This document shows positions 40,471-52,576 of a DNA stretch of 64,000 nucleotides, piece by piece. The translations under genes were made by a program, and so were the position numbers. This stretch comes from Moniliophthora roreri (lineage: Eukaryota; Basidiomycota; Agaricomycetes; Agaricales; Marasmiaceae): NCBI GenBank assembly GCA_001466705.2, contig LATX02000189.1, positions 372,001 through 436,000 of the forward strand, in the 5' to 3' direction. How positions within the stretch are numbered: position 1 is the first letter of the stretch; each line of letters opens with the position of its first letter. The notes below the pieces were generated by a model. That model was given only the letters and a program-made list of their open reading frames with translations, had not been told where the DNA came from and did no database searches.

Positions 40471-43400
40471 TCATCGCCGATTACTTCGGTTGAACGGCCA
40501 ACTCAAAGCGCCCCAATACTTTGGGCCAATTCTTGCAATGACCAGAACGCTGATGGCGATCCTAGCGATATCGAACACAAGGTATGTCTTCCTAGGTCCA
40601 AGGAAAAATGCGACTGCGGCCAATAGCAGGAAAAGCTGTCGCGCGCTGAAGTACTTTTCCAGCCTGAAATGACAAGACACAGTGGTCAGGGAAATCCATC
40701 TAAATAAACGTGTGACAGACACACCTAGACCTCCTGGAAAACATCGGACTCGAGTTCCACGTCGCGAAATCAACCAAGACCAAGAACGGTGCGGCATTGA
40801 GGAAGAAATGGTCACCGTCAAATGGGGTAGTCAACCCTGCCGTTGCCAGCGTCCTCACCCAGACGACGAGTACTGGTGCCGCTAGGGGGAGAAGCCAAGT
40901 CATGAATAGCAACAGATGTGAGTTGTAGTTGGCGTTATTGACTCGTATCAGCTGCTGCATCGACACCCGCTCGAGATCCCGTCGCTTCTGTTCCTCGCCG
41001 CGATCATCATTATTAAGATCACTATTTGCCTCCCGATCAAGCAGGGGTATAGGTTCCTCATGCGGTATAGAGGTCTTTCCGGCGGGGGTGGAAGCGCAGG
41101 TATAGAAATGGATTATCCAACAGCATAGGTATGCGACCTGCCATGGAATGAAGAAAAATATGAGGACGAAAAGCAGACACATCGAGACGAGTGTGCTTCC
41201 GCGAGCTCTGTTGATTTCTCCCCGAGTTCTAAGACCTGGTTAGCCCGCCAAGAAGGGCCATCTCAGAGGAAAGAACTCACCTCTCGAACAGCAATGGTGC
41301 AGTCTTGGAGATCGGCCACATCAGAATGTTAAGCACTGCCCAACTTACACATACTAAACCAACGGCAATCGTTAATATCAGAGGCGCTACTGGTGAGAGA
41401 GTAGATTCGCCAATATTTCCTAGATAATACGCTGGAGGCAAAGGAATGAATGACACAGCGAAAGATCCAAGCACCAGCTTCGGGAACGTTCCGCAACAGA
41501 AAGATTGCAGGGATTGGTGTACCGTTGGGATTACACCTGTCATAATAAGTTTTCTCAGCATCACACACTGCCTCGTTTGGCATCAGCATCGCTCACCACT
41601 GGTTTCTCGGTCACCAATAGCCAAAAGTTCAAACATGAGTAAAGCAACAACTGCGACTGCCCAGCACGCGAGCGTTGTGAAGTATCGTGTGGACCAACGA
41701 CCAAGAGTACCCATCCAATCGATATTCAGCTCAAAGCCTTGCAACCATGCGGAAACATCGGATGAATAAATGTTAACTTCGATTCCCTTGGTTCTCGCTG
41801 GACGAACATAAGGAGCTGCACCATGAGTATGGAGCAGTATTCTTTGTGACAAAGGGAAATAGTGCGTCTCGGATGCGTGTGAAGTATGAACCAGTAGAGG
41901 ATGAAGCAGCGAATCTGAAATGCCAGCGTCAGCAATTTTATTCCCGTAAGGTGATCCATAAGTCACCTGGGGGGGTCTCGCCTTTGCGATAACGGGGAGT
42001 GACCCTGTATACGACGAGAGCATGAGAGAGTAGATTGGGCAGCGCGAAGGTCGTCTTGAGGCGCTTGGTATCATGAAGATCAATGAATGTCGAGCCAAAC
42101 AACAAGTCTATAAACCTATATTAAATTCCCGATCAAAAACACAGATAGAATGCTTACCAAACGTTGAGACCTCGTTAACGATTTCTGTGCTGGGGTAGAA
42201 CCCGCCCAAAACCCAACCATCCCCCTCCGCCTTGACTATGTGAGCACCTATCCAAGTGTGCTCTCCGCCCGAGGGGCGAGGTAACTCTGCTTCAAAAAGC
42301 ACCACACCCTCAGATTCGTCAGACCCTTCATGAGGAACAGGGAACACCTTTCCGGGAACCGGGTTAGGTATCAGCTTATGGGTAACAGGCGGTAAGCGCT
42401 GACAATTTATCGCGCCCCCATCCCTCTGTGAACACAACTTAACAGAAACCTGAAGAGACTTCGGATGCTGCGGTGCCACCGGAGGTATCGACCCTTGTGA
42501 GACGAACATAATAAAACGCTCGGCTGAAGCAGAGGAAGGGACGGGGAGAAGATAAGTTCTGGAACCTCTGGGCTGCTTCAATACGAGAGGTATTCCAGCA
42601 GGAACAATCTCATGCGTTGTATCATCGGAAAGCGCCGCGCTGGCCGGTGACAACGAAGGTTCCATAGGAGGGAGCGAATGGCCATCTCGAAGCCACCTGT
42701 CCAGAACGACTCGTTTCTCTTCAAGAGACTCCACTGCCGAGAGTTCCAATGCTGCTCTCGCAACTCTCCAACGAACTTGATGACACCATACCATTTCTCG
42801 ATGACCCACTCCAGTCCAAGCGCCCTCCAACGCAGATGTAAATACCGTAGCCCTAAACGGCCTGTCACTTCCTTCTCTTTCTACTGACGGCAAGATACAC
42901 GACTCAGAGGGTATCATCATGTCTGTCGCACCTCCACACAGGGACAATATCGGCGTAGAATCCCTGAAAAGCACCTCTCGATTCCGGTCATAGATCTGGT
43001 CTATCCGTTGGTCGAAGCGAGCAGGCGGAAGGGTATGAGGTGTAGACATGGTGATGATGGCAGCAATACTCTGGGAAGGCAGGAGCGATGTAGCGACTAT
43101 CCCGCCCATAGAATGACCCATGATAATGATCTTCGTGTCCTGAGGATACATGGAAAGAATGTAGTTGATTGCATGGGAGGTGTAGTCTGTCTGCGCTTCA
43201 ACTGTTGGACCATGAAATGCTGAAAGATCTTCATTGAATTCCACTGACATTACCGCGTCAGAGTTAATAGAGAAGCATCATCAATGGCGCTGCTCACCAG
43301 CGAAAAAGTCTAATGGTTTTGTTCTGCGCGACACGAATTCGTATGCTGCCGTGCGTGGTTGAGAGAAATATTGTCTGGCGGCTGAAGATGCTATTGACCG

Positions 43401-43744
43401 CACTTGCTTCGATGATCCTGCATTTCCGGGGATGAAGAGTACCGGTGTACCTTTGTGGATCTACAAAAACGCAAGGGTATTCAGGACAAGCAGAATCACA
43501 ATGGTACTCTGCACACCTCGTTGGACTCCCATCCAACCTCACGGTACAACACCAGCGAATATCGTCCGGCTAGAGGCGTCCACGTCGAATTGAAATTAGT
43601 TTGCACAACGTATGATGGTGACATCCATGACATTCGACATCCTTGAGGCGAAAGACTGTCAGGATCACCAAGGCTAGCGAGTAGAAGGAGGGCGAGTGCA
43701 GCTAGTGAGCATACTGCAAAGTAGATGGTGACAACACGAAACAT
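40471..43744 (-). CDS. BST1: GPI inositol-deacylase (PGAP1/Bst1), 962 aa
   Basis: Eight exons: 43744-43517, 43460-43298, 43243-42158, 42107-41967, 41914-41597, 41536-41281, 41228-40725, 40663-40471. An N-terminal membrane anchor lies at residues 5-27. The alpha/beta-hydrolase core follows: VLFIPGNAGSSKQVR starts the PGAP1 domain, and the nucleophile serine sits in GHSMGGIVA at about residue 175. A luminal beta-rich region reaches to about 590, and several membrane helices fill the C-terminal third. The enzyme removes the inositol-linked acyl chain from GPI anchors in the ER and so promotes export and quality control of anchored proteins. Length and topology match fungal Bst1. Confidence 0.92.
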
Positions 43745-44005
43745 ATTTTACGTAGTGCTACCACTGGAAAGTCAACCACCCTTCTCAGTTCTCAGGCCAT
43801 TCAGATGCTTCACTTCTTTTCTATACACAACCACGAACGACAATGCTGCTATTACTGAAGATGCTCTTTCGTACTAATAGCGGATGCGGGAAAAGGGGGA
43901 GAAATGCAATGAGACTAATAGACAGGATGGTGGGTGTGATGAGCAACGTGGGAACCTCTCAAAATGCGAATATACACAGGCCAAGAATACATATCATGCA
44001 ATAAT
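43745..44005. promoter_or_regulatory. BST1 promoter and 14-3-3 3' flank
   Basis: These 261 bases separate the BST1 start from the 14-3-3 stop; both genes run on the minus strand. No specific motif was recognised. Confidence 0.4.
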
Positions 44006-44942
44006 CTAGTCATCTGCAGGGGCGTCACCGGCATCCTCCTTATCTGCGGGCTTGTCTGTTGAAGAGAAAGTGGTCAGTAATAGCCAGGTGGCAGCATCAA
44101 AGCCACATACCTGAATCTTGCATGTCAGAAGTCCAGAGAGTGAGGTTGTCCCTAAGGAGTTGCATGATAAGAGTTGAGTCCTTGTAGCTCTCTTCCGAAA
44201 GGGTGTCGAGCTCTGCGATGGCGTCATCGAAAGCTTGCTTAGCCAAATGGCAAGCGCGGTCTGGGCTATTGAGGATCTCATAGTAGAAGACGGAGAAGTT
44301 GAGGGCGAGACCGAGACGAATAGGGTGTGTAGGGGGGAGTTCTGTGACGGCAACGTCGGATGCGGCCTTGTAAGCCTCAAGGGACTTGTCAGCGCTGTCT
44401 TTCCGCTTGTCGCCGGTGGCGAATTCGGCAAGATAACGGTGATAGTCACCCATCCTGAAAGGCGAGTAAGAAGGGGTGCGTCGAAACAGATGACAGGGGT
44501 TTAAGCTTACATCTTGTGATAGAAAACCTTGGACTCCCCTGATGCGGCAGAAGGGATGAGGTGCTTGTCAAGAACGTCGAGGATATCCTCGCAGATTTTG
44601 GCGAGTTCAGACTCGATCTTTTCTCTGTAGCCCTTGATCATCGACACCTGAGCCTCATTTCCCTTCGACTCCTCCTTCTGCTCGATCGAAGAGACGATTC
44701 TCCACGATGCACGACGAGCACCGATAACGTTCTTGTATGCAACAGAAAGCAGATTGCGCTCCTCAACGGTGAGCTCCTGGTCTGACGAGGCAACACGCTT
44801 CATGTTTTCGACCATCTCTGCAGACGACTGATAAGGGTACTGTTCGCCAGCAAGATCACGATAAGATGTAAATACCTTCATAACGCTCAGCCTGTTCAGC
44901 GAGCTTTGCGAGGTAGACAGAGTCTTCGCGGGATTCAGGCAT
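44006..44942 (-). CDS. 14-3-3 protein, 255 aa
   Basis: Four exons: 44942-44876, 44817-44511, 44454-44111, 44055-44006. All nine helices of the family are recognisable: an N-terminal [16 protein letters not shown], then [29 protein letters not shown] with the phosphopeptide-binding Lys and Arg, and [17 protein letters not shown]. The tail is variable and acidic ([16 protein letters not shown]). One odd detail is FYHKMMGDYHRY, where most homologues have KMKGDY; both Met codons follow from the splice junction at 44511/44454. It binds phosphorylated Ser/Thr partners as a dimer in cytoplasm and nucleus. The start [10 protein letters not shown] is the usual family start. Confidence 0.95.
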
Positions 44943-46803
44943 CTAGAGAAAACGATTGTGCTCTGTACTCAGTATTTGACGCGTATAGGAGAGCGCGTCT
45001 ACTCACTATGATTGTGAGGGGGGTAAGGGGGAGGATCTACGATGATAACAGGTATGTTGAGCTCGTCGTTGACAGCAGCGAGGATGAGGAGGACGAGTAA
45101 ACTCACGAGATTTGGTTGGGGTAAGTGTTGAAACTGGAAAGGAGTTGATGGAAGTGGAGAAAAGAAAGCAGGCCAAATAAAAACACTTCAGGGCAGAGGG
45201 CTTTTGAGTACTTGGCACGTGAGCTGGGCAAAGGGTGTTTGGTCACACCAGGGTCACACTGTTCTGTTTAGAATCTTCTGTCACGTCGTCTATCAACCAA
45301 TTCACAAATCATGAAACTGCCCCAAATGTCTGGAGCGATGGTCGACAACCTGTGCGATGGGAAGGATTGCCAGGGATACAGCTAGGATATAGCCCATTTA
45401 TAGCGACATTCCTATGCCCAATGCCCAGACGATACCGGAAAGGATTCCTCGATCTGGCTGTATCCAAGCTCCATCCGCTCCATCCTGTCATCAGCGATGA
45501 CCTTGGTGTCACCCCCCTAAAAATGGGAATGCCAGTGGAAGCTCAGAATATCAAAGACTTACTTTCTGAGGCTTGCGCGCTAGAGCTTGAGGGTTCTCCC
45601 GTATTTTTTTCGGCAGCACCGATGAGCGCCGGAACGAGACCGGTTAGAGCATATGGGACCTTGTAGGTTCTTACGGAAAACTTCAGAGACCAGTGATACG
45701 CACGGATAAGCATGCTTCCTCGTAATAAGCCAGGATTGAGCTAAGGGCATACATAAACGTTTCGGAGAGGATTAGACATGTCGTTTCTACAGCTATACGG
45801 TATCTTGTCAATGCGCCAGGGATGATGCCATCTAGGGGCACTTGACACTGTTCGAAGCGCTCGCGACGACGGGTGGAACGCTGGAAGGGAAGGGAAGGGA
45901 AGGGTTGGCAGGATAAACGGAAAGCTCAGCCACAGGAATACTATGAATTCAGGTAAGACTTCCAATTTGCCTGCCAATCAGCGTAAATTCTTGGTCTGTT
46001 CATGGGTGCCAGTAAGTAGAATGTGAATCTGAAGATCGGCAAGTCAAAGTACTGCGAATGACAAGAGGATTCTGTGAAGATACTGCATAATCGCAAAAAG
46101 GCGACAGTCGTCCAGACGTGAAACTGGCGATTAGGTATGTAGGACTTGATCACAGCCGAAGCATGATGTGCAGAGGAGAGTATAGCAGTTGCAGTGGAAC
46201 GTCCTCGCAAGAGCCAACAGGGGACCTCTCGCACCGTGAACGTTAACAACGCAACATAGAAATAATGGTCCAGAAATCTTGCATCCGTGAATGTAGGCGA
46301 TGAAGCTGGAAATGATGAATGGGACTTGACGCATGATGGTGTGATCGTAAGGCATCAAGGTCATCGCTGAGGTATAGCTCGAGGAGAAACGTTGACTGCT
46401 CATCGAGAAGCTGATTTGTAAGATACCAAGAACGTTTTGAACCGTAGCGATGTCAAGGATTCCATGCGTACTATAACTCATCACTCGAGTTTTGTTTTCT
46501 GAGTTGCATTGGAGTTCAGATATTCCCCTCGCGATGAGAAAGTCTCGGTATGCTAAAACCTGTGAACATATGCACGTCATAATAGATTGCTGACAACAGT
46601 AATTGCCACTAACCCCCTTCCTTTCTGCTGAGATGCGATTTTCCCAAGGTTACATGCCGCTCATGCTCAAAGAATTAGACCTTATCAGAGGAAAGTAGAA
46701 ACCATTAAGCGCTCTATCGCGGGAAACTGCGAACGGGACGAAGCCACGTGCGAAGCTTCAAGCTGGGCGGAGACCGAGAGGACGACTTCAGCACTTGAAT
46801 ACC
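44943..46803. other. Gene-free divergent region between 14-3-3 and CLPTM1
   Basis: Almost 1.9 kb. The plus-strand frame 45235-45666 starts with GTG and lacks features. Minus-strand frames 46580-46131 and 46249-45941 overlap and may be a decayed membrane-protein gene, but I cannot name it. A short tandem GGGAA repeat (four units) lies at about 45886-45906. Confidence 0.45.
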
Positions 46804-49547
46804 ATGTCAACTCAAGGCCAAGGTACTGCTGCGCCTGCTGCAGCAGGAAGGCGAGGCGGAGATGCTCAGCCGGAGGAGAGCACATTCCGAAAGTTTTTGG
46901 GTATGGCTCAAGTGCGTATACCTTTTCCTCGTCCAAAAAACTCTTTTGACGGGCGATGTACAGCAAATGCTTTTGGTATGGATGGTCACCCAGCTCGGTC
47001 CGTTCTCTCAGGCACTGGTAGAGAAATTGTACTCATCTCCAAAATCTAGCAACCAGATATTTCGCACCAAAACCTACGACCCCAGCACCTGGAACTCCTG
47101 CGAAGCCCGGAGAATCTGTCGCCAATGCATGGGCTTTACCACCTCAGCAGGCAGAGTTGTCATGGTCATTAGGTCAACCAGTATCAATGCACGTCCATCT
47201 TTCGACCAGCCCCAACGGTGATGTGTTTTCGAAACAGTGGACCTCGAAGTGGAGGCAAGATCAAGACCTAGGTCTTCCCAGTTTCGTTTGGGACAACATT
47301 ACGTTTGGAGATTATTTGGAGTCTCGCGTTGTCGAATATAACATCAAGTTCCCTGAGGTTCGTTTGTTCATCTATGCTTTTGCACTTTGGTACTTACGCA
47401 TACCCATTGTCCTCTTACAGTCGGTCACTTTGCGGAATGGCTCCCTTTGGGCAGACGTGTTTCTGACCAAGAACGGAGCGAGTCCTGACCCTCAAAATCC
47501 AACTTTCGATCCAGAACATGTCCACCACATTAGGAAACGTGCGTGCATTCACTTTGCCGCACGAGGTACACTAAAATTGACGGCATATCTAGTCCTGACG
47601 CCCTACTTCCCAAGAACAAAGGCTCGCAAGGAAAAGAACTTGCTCAGTGGTGATAGTTCCGAAAACGAAGAAGAGGAAGAGGTCAGTATCCTACCAGGTT
47701 TCGCTCGACCCGGGCTCACACCAATGCATTCAGGAAGTGGATATTGTTCTTCCCCACTGGCACAAGGTACGCCCCCCCCTCTCTCTCTCCCTCCCTCTCT
47801 CTTTGTCTGAGCCGCTCTTGCTGATCAATTCGTTTTAGAACGTAACTTTGGCATTAATCTCCGATGCGAATGTGCTGCCCTATTCCACTCTTCCACCACC
47901 TATCCGTGAACGTCAGTACACCCTCCTTTTGTCCTTGCTCGACTGTTGAGAACATTCGTAGATGTGCATCTTATTCCCGGAAAGCGAGATAATACTGGTG
48001 CTAAAGGATACTACAAACCTATCATCTTCCCGAACGAGTTTTGGCATTTGAGATCTCACTATATTGAACTCAACAGCACGACCCCCGAGATGCCTCTGCA
48101 GATCGTATTCCAACCCATGTCGTTCATGAAGTTCCAACTGTTCGCCTCCATGACACATGGTTTCAACGAAGCAGCTAAGCAACAAGGTTCCGCTGCGTCT
48201 GCCGAACTCGACGAAGTCAAGAGAATGCTTCTGGAGACGAATCCATGGTTCTTGGCTCTGACTGGAACAGTCAGCGCCCTGCACGTCATGTGAGTCGTTG
48301 CCAGTACAGTAGGGCCTTTACTCACAGCAATTAAGCTTCGAGATGCTGGCGTTCAGCTCTGACGTATCACATTGGAGACAGAAGAAGGAGATGGTCGGAG
48401 TCTCTGTTAGGACTGTGAGTTTCTCCTTCCTCTGGTCGTTCACAAGCATTAAAGCCTTGCACAGATCATCACCAATGTCTTCGTGCAAATCGTCATCTTG
48501 CTCTATCTTATCGACAATAATGAGAACACTAGCTGGATGATCCTATTTGGTTCCGGGATGGGAGTGATCATTGAGGCATGGAAGGTATGCCCCGTTTCGC
48601 GAGGCATCGATCTAGAACTCAGCGGTTCACAGATAACGAAAGCTGTTGATATTTCGATTGTACCCTCACCGGCAGGATCAACGTTGCCGTTCAAGCTGGA
48701 GGTGAAGGGTCAGTGTTGCGCTATTAATGTGTCCGCTCCCAGCCACTCATATCGATAATCAGATAAACACGTATTGAATGAAGATGAGAAGAAGACTCAG
48801 GAGTGGGTGACCGGAGACCTCCGTGGTATTAACTCTTGGGACAGGAACTAACGATCATCTTGCTCAGGTACGACCGTCTCGCCTTCCGCTATGTTTCCTA
48901 TGGTAAGCCATACTATTCTGTCGATGAACTCTGTTGACGTGCAGTGCAGTTGCGATACCCACTCTCGCCGCATATACCGTATACTCCTTAATTTATGAGT
49001 CCCACCGAGGCTGGTATAGCTTTGTTATCTCGACCTTGACGTCTTACGTGTATATGTTCGGATTCGTAAGTGACCCGCTCTGAAGCCAGAAGAAGCCGCT
49101 CATCCCCGTTTTTGTCGCAGGCACAACTCGTTCCGCAGTTGATTATCAACTACAAGTTGAAGAGCGTTGCGCACATGCCAATGAAAGCTATGATCTATAA
49201 GACGCTTTCTACTGTGGTCGATGACCTTTTCGCGTACGTCTTTTACCTTCGCGAAGAAAGCCTCAGGTATTCACCTATGGCGTTCGACTTAGCTTCTGCA
49301 TAAAAATGCCGTTTCTCCACCGCTTGGCCTGCTTCCGAGATGACGTTGTCTTCCTGATATTTTTGTATCAGGTGAGTGGCAACTTGCATGGCTTTTGGTG
49401 GAGTTTCTCCTGACAATCACGCCGTAGCGATGGATATACAGAATCGATCCTAAGCGTGTGAACGAATACGGACAGGTGATGGCGCAAGACGTGGACCTGG
49501 TGGAGGGCAAGGAGAAGGAAGTGCAAGAGTCGAAGAAGAATCGGTGA
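46804..49547 (+). CDS. CLPTM1: CLPTM1 family membrane protein, 640 aa
   Basis: Sixteen exons between 46804 and 49547; major ones are 47050-47357, 47421-47681, 47962-48289, 48465-48584, 48950-49065, 49121-49233 and 49428-49547. The N-terminus is Gly/Ala-rich and the domain begins with a hydrophobic segment. Family hallmarks are SFVWDNITFGDYLESR, YKPIIFPNEFWHLRSHYIELN, a cluster of C-terminal membrane helices, GMGVIIEAWKITKAVDI, and FAQLVPQLIINYKLKSVAHMP followed by YKTLSTVVDDLFAF. The tail is charged and ends ESKKNR. CLPTM1 proteins are multi-pass ER/Golgi proteins; relatives have been described as receptor-trafficking factors and lipid scramblases. One junction, 46997/47050, uses a weak GTCCGT donor. 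A CT-rich microsatellite lies in the intron at about 47770-47806. Confidence 0.9.
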
Positions 49548-49763
49548 CATTTACACTTTAGTCTCATGCACATATTTAATTAGAGGGAATGGTCGAATGA
49601 TTGTAATGGCTTGTGATTCCGCGTGAGTAAGTTAGATAGTGATAAATTGTCCTGATGACTCGGGATGTAATGTGATGCCGTTTGCGGACGCGGGGCACGG
49701 AGGAGCGTCCATACTTTCTTGGTTGTCTCTACATCGCCATCTGGCTTCCACTTAAATCTTGCG

Positions 49764-52240
49764 ATGAAGGGCAGAAATTCCAGCCTTCAAGAATCGACCT
49801 ACGCATGTAAATGTCTCAATGTCAAGCTTCGATGCAAGCCGCTCGATGAACTTCCGGACCTACCGACATCACCAGACTACAAGCCTGTCTACATCGACAG
49901 CGACGAGGATATCAAGATTGTAACTACTTAATCAACTCTGAAACCAGCTTCTTTTCTAATTTTATTCTCTTTTTCCAGGTTTTTCCGCATCTTACTTTAC
50001 GGACGCGCAAACGAGCACCTTATATTCCTGACCCAGCAAAAACGGCGCGGTACACTTCATTGTCCTGCCTTTGCTGTCAAACGCTGGTTTATCGCGTGCA
50101 TCGAATTGTGTCTGTAAACGATGAACATAATCTGAAGGAGGGGCCATTAATCACAAAGGGCTGGACAGAGACAGAAGTTCTTAGAAGTGTATCCGGTTGG
50201 GTCGAAATATTCAGCGAAGTCCTTGTGAGTCTCTTCAAAATGCTGATTGTGGCATTCTAAGCCTTTAAAATGTTTGTAAGGAACAGACAGATGAGGCTAT
50301 CAGTAAACTTGAAAACTCGTCCAGTTTTTCGCCCATTTTTGGCATCATCCTCGCTCCATCTCCTCAGTCCCCGACCAGCGAACCGTTATCGGAAAGAACA
50401 CAAGAAGAAATTACAAAATACAAACTACCACCCATCGCTCCCATATTTCCTGAACCCAAGTCACACACGTCACTATTTGCCGTCCTTGCTTCTCTCGCAG
50501 GTCAAAGGTCTGCAAACCTTCGATCTCAAGCGGAGGATTACATTGATGACGTGGTGAAGGAGAAAGTCGAAGAGATCAAACGCGTCGAAACCCAGCTGAA
50601 GAGAGATGTACAATTTTTACTTAACAAGTACAATGAAGGCATAAAACGGGCAGAACAAGAGCAGAACGCCGTCCCTGAACAAGCTTCCATCTCTCAAGAG
50701 CGAGTCAACGCCCAGAGGTCACCTGAATCACCCATTGCCGCGTCTGTCATACGCGACTTCGTTCCAATGCCGGTCCCTGTCGCAAGGCGGGCGACAGGAA
50801 CATCTGTAGCGGCTTCTACTCCCCGCATTTCTTCCTTGTCAGTCTCCCTCGCAACCTCTTCATTCCATCACCCCAAAGCCCGATCACAATCCCAGAGTCC
50901 GCCCCAGTCACCCACTCCTCGAAGCCCAATGTCTCTAAAGTCTGCATCATCAGCTACTCTTACCATAGGCCCTAATCATACTGATTCGGGCAATGTCTAT
51001 CGGTGGAGTCGCAACACAGACGAGCATTTGGATGTAGCGACCAGTTACAACTACTTCTTGCTTGAGGAGGAGATGGAGCGGCGCAAACAGGACAATGCGA
51101 GATTATCATCTACCGTCCCAGCTTTCCAGCAGGCCGGGCCATCTACAACAAGAGCTGCTGCGCCCAGTGCGAATACAAAACAGGAAGATGAGAATCAGAA
51201 GCGCGCGGGCGAACAGCGACCCGTGAATAGCGAAGAGAGGCCCAACAGCAACACGTTGACCTCGCCATCACCGAAGTCTAAAGGCAAACGAAAAGTCACT
51301 TTCGATGTGAAAGTGAATCAAGTGGAAGGTGAAGATGATAGTGCCAGGGATGTGAAAGTCACAGATGCTACAGGTATACATATATTATTTTTCAGTGTCA
51401 GTGTTTCATACTCAAAGGGCACCATAGATATGCTATTTGACTTTGAGGATGAGGTCGCACAGAAAGCGACATCTACTCAAGCTACTTTGCCGCTTCTTGA
51501 GCAGCCCGCGTTCACTCGCCCTCAGCAGCCCCGGAAGAGAGGCTCAGGAAGTTTACCAGAAGCATTCTCCAGTCTTCGACCATCTTCACTCCCGGCGCCG
51601 TCACATATATCTCGCCAGGAACGATTCGTGAACGTGGAAGCACCCTCCAACGATGCCGCCTCGCCACCGGAGGATCAATTGCCATTTGACAATTCGATAC
51701 CTGAATTCAATAATTCCATTGACTTGCCCATTCCTGAGGTGGTCATTCCGGGTTTGAGGCCCAATGGGGATGCTACACCTACGCGAATTGAGACTTCCAA
51801 GGAGGACCAGATGCTTCAGAAGCTTGCAGTCAGTACGCCTAGCCATCGAGCAGCATGGAAGGCCAATCCAGAAGCCTTTAAAGCATTCCTTTCGAATAAG
51901 AACGACGACTGGGTTGATGGTGAACCTGAAGAGGAACTCGGAGGAAACACAGAAGTTATGGACCAAGGGGGCGAGATGGAGAATGGTGAGCAGGCACGCT
52001 TTCAGTGCATTTTTTCTCTGACGCTTCTTAGATCATTGGCATAATCAAGGTATCCCTGGTTCGGTACCAATCACAATCAATCGTTCAGGTGCAAAGCCCA
52101 AGCCTGCGCCGTTGAGTCTCGCGTCGTATCGTCAAGAAGCATTTCTTTCCAGTGGTGTAAACGCTCGAAATGGTCGACGTCGCTCTTCCTCTGTTCGCCT
52201 TCCTACGACATACGAGGGTCGCCACGACGAGCAGGGCTGA
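49764..52240 (+). CDS. Hypothetical basidiomycete protein with N-terminal Cys motifs, 771 aa
   Basis: Four exons: 49764-49919, 49979-50224, 50281-51985, 52032-52240. The N-terminal 135 residues hold a CKC-x6-C group and later SCLCCQTL, spaced like a possible zinc site or a GFA/Mis18-like beta fold, but I do not recognise the family. A short coiled coil follows at about residues 215-260 (VKEKVEEIKRVETQLKRDV). The rest is Ser/Pro/Glu-rich and disordered with basic clusters; the C-terminus has an Arg/Ser-rich patch (RNGRRRSSSVR) like a phosphorylation site. A further intron near 51374-51420 cannot be excluded, but the frame stays open without it. It converges with the TOM20-SET gene. Confidence 0.65.
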
Positions 52241-52576
52241 ACTGGTAGTATATTACATGCTACACGATGCAACGAACGACGAGGATTTATGGTCATAGTG
52301 TATATCGACACGTTGTAATGAGTCTTAATATATTCCCTGTATATATACTCTGCCAGTACATAATGTAGACTTACCAGATAAATCCAATCCTGGATTCTGC
52401 AACTCCTACATCTTTTTGGAAAGGGCAACTATGCATTACTATTATCTAGGCTAGAAATAATCACTATCTACGTGAGCTCGATGGCACGACGAAAAGTCTA
52501 ACGTCTTTTTGAACAGTTTTCGTGTCTCCTCCTTTCCATGTATCCACCGTTACCACCATCCAACATCCACGGGTGT
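52241..52576. other. Convergent 3' region
   Basis: This separates the stops of the hypothetical gene and TOM20-SET. AT-rich polyadenylation-like sequence lies at about 52240-52350. No gene was seen. Confidence 0.45.

Noticed and set aside
45235..45666. A 143-codon plus-strand ORF
   Set aside because: It begins with GTG, has no homology I recognise and no upstream promoter features.
47525..47585. A 27-base intron in CLPTM1 starting at GTGCGT
   Set aside because: Too short for splicing, and the frame is open through it.
51374..51420. An intron in the 771-residue hypothetical gene
   Set aside because: None of the tested donor and acceptor pairs keeps the frame well, whereas the unspliced frame is open; left unresolved.
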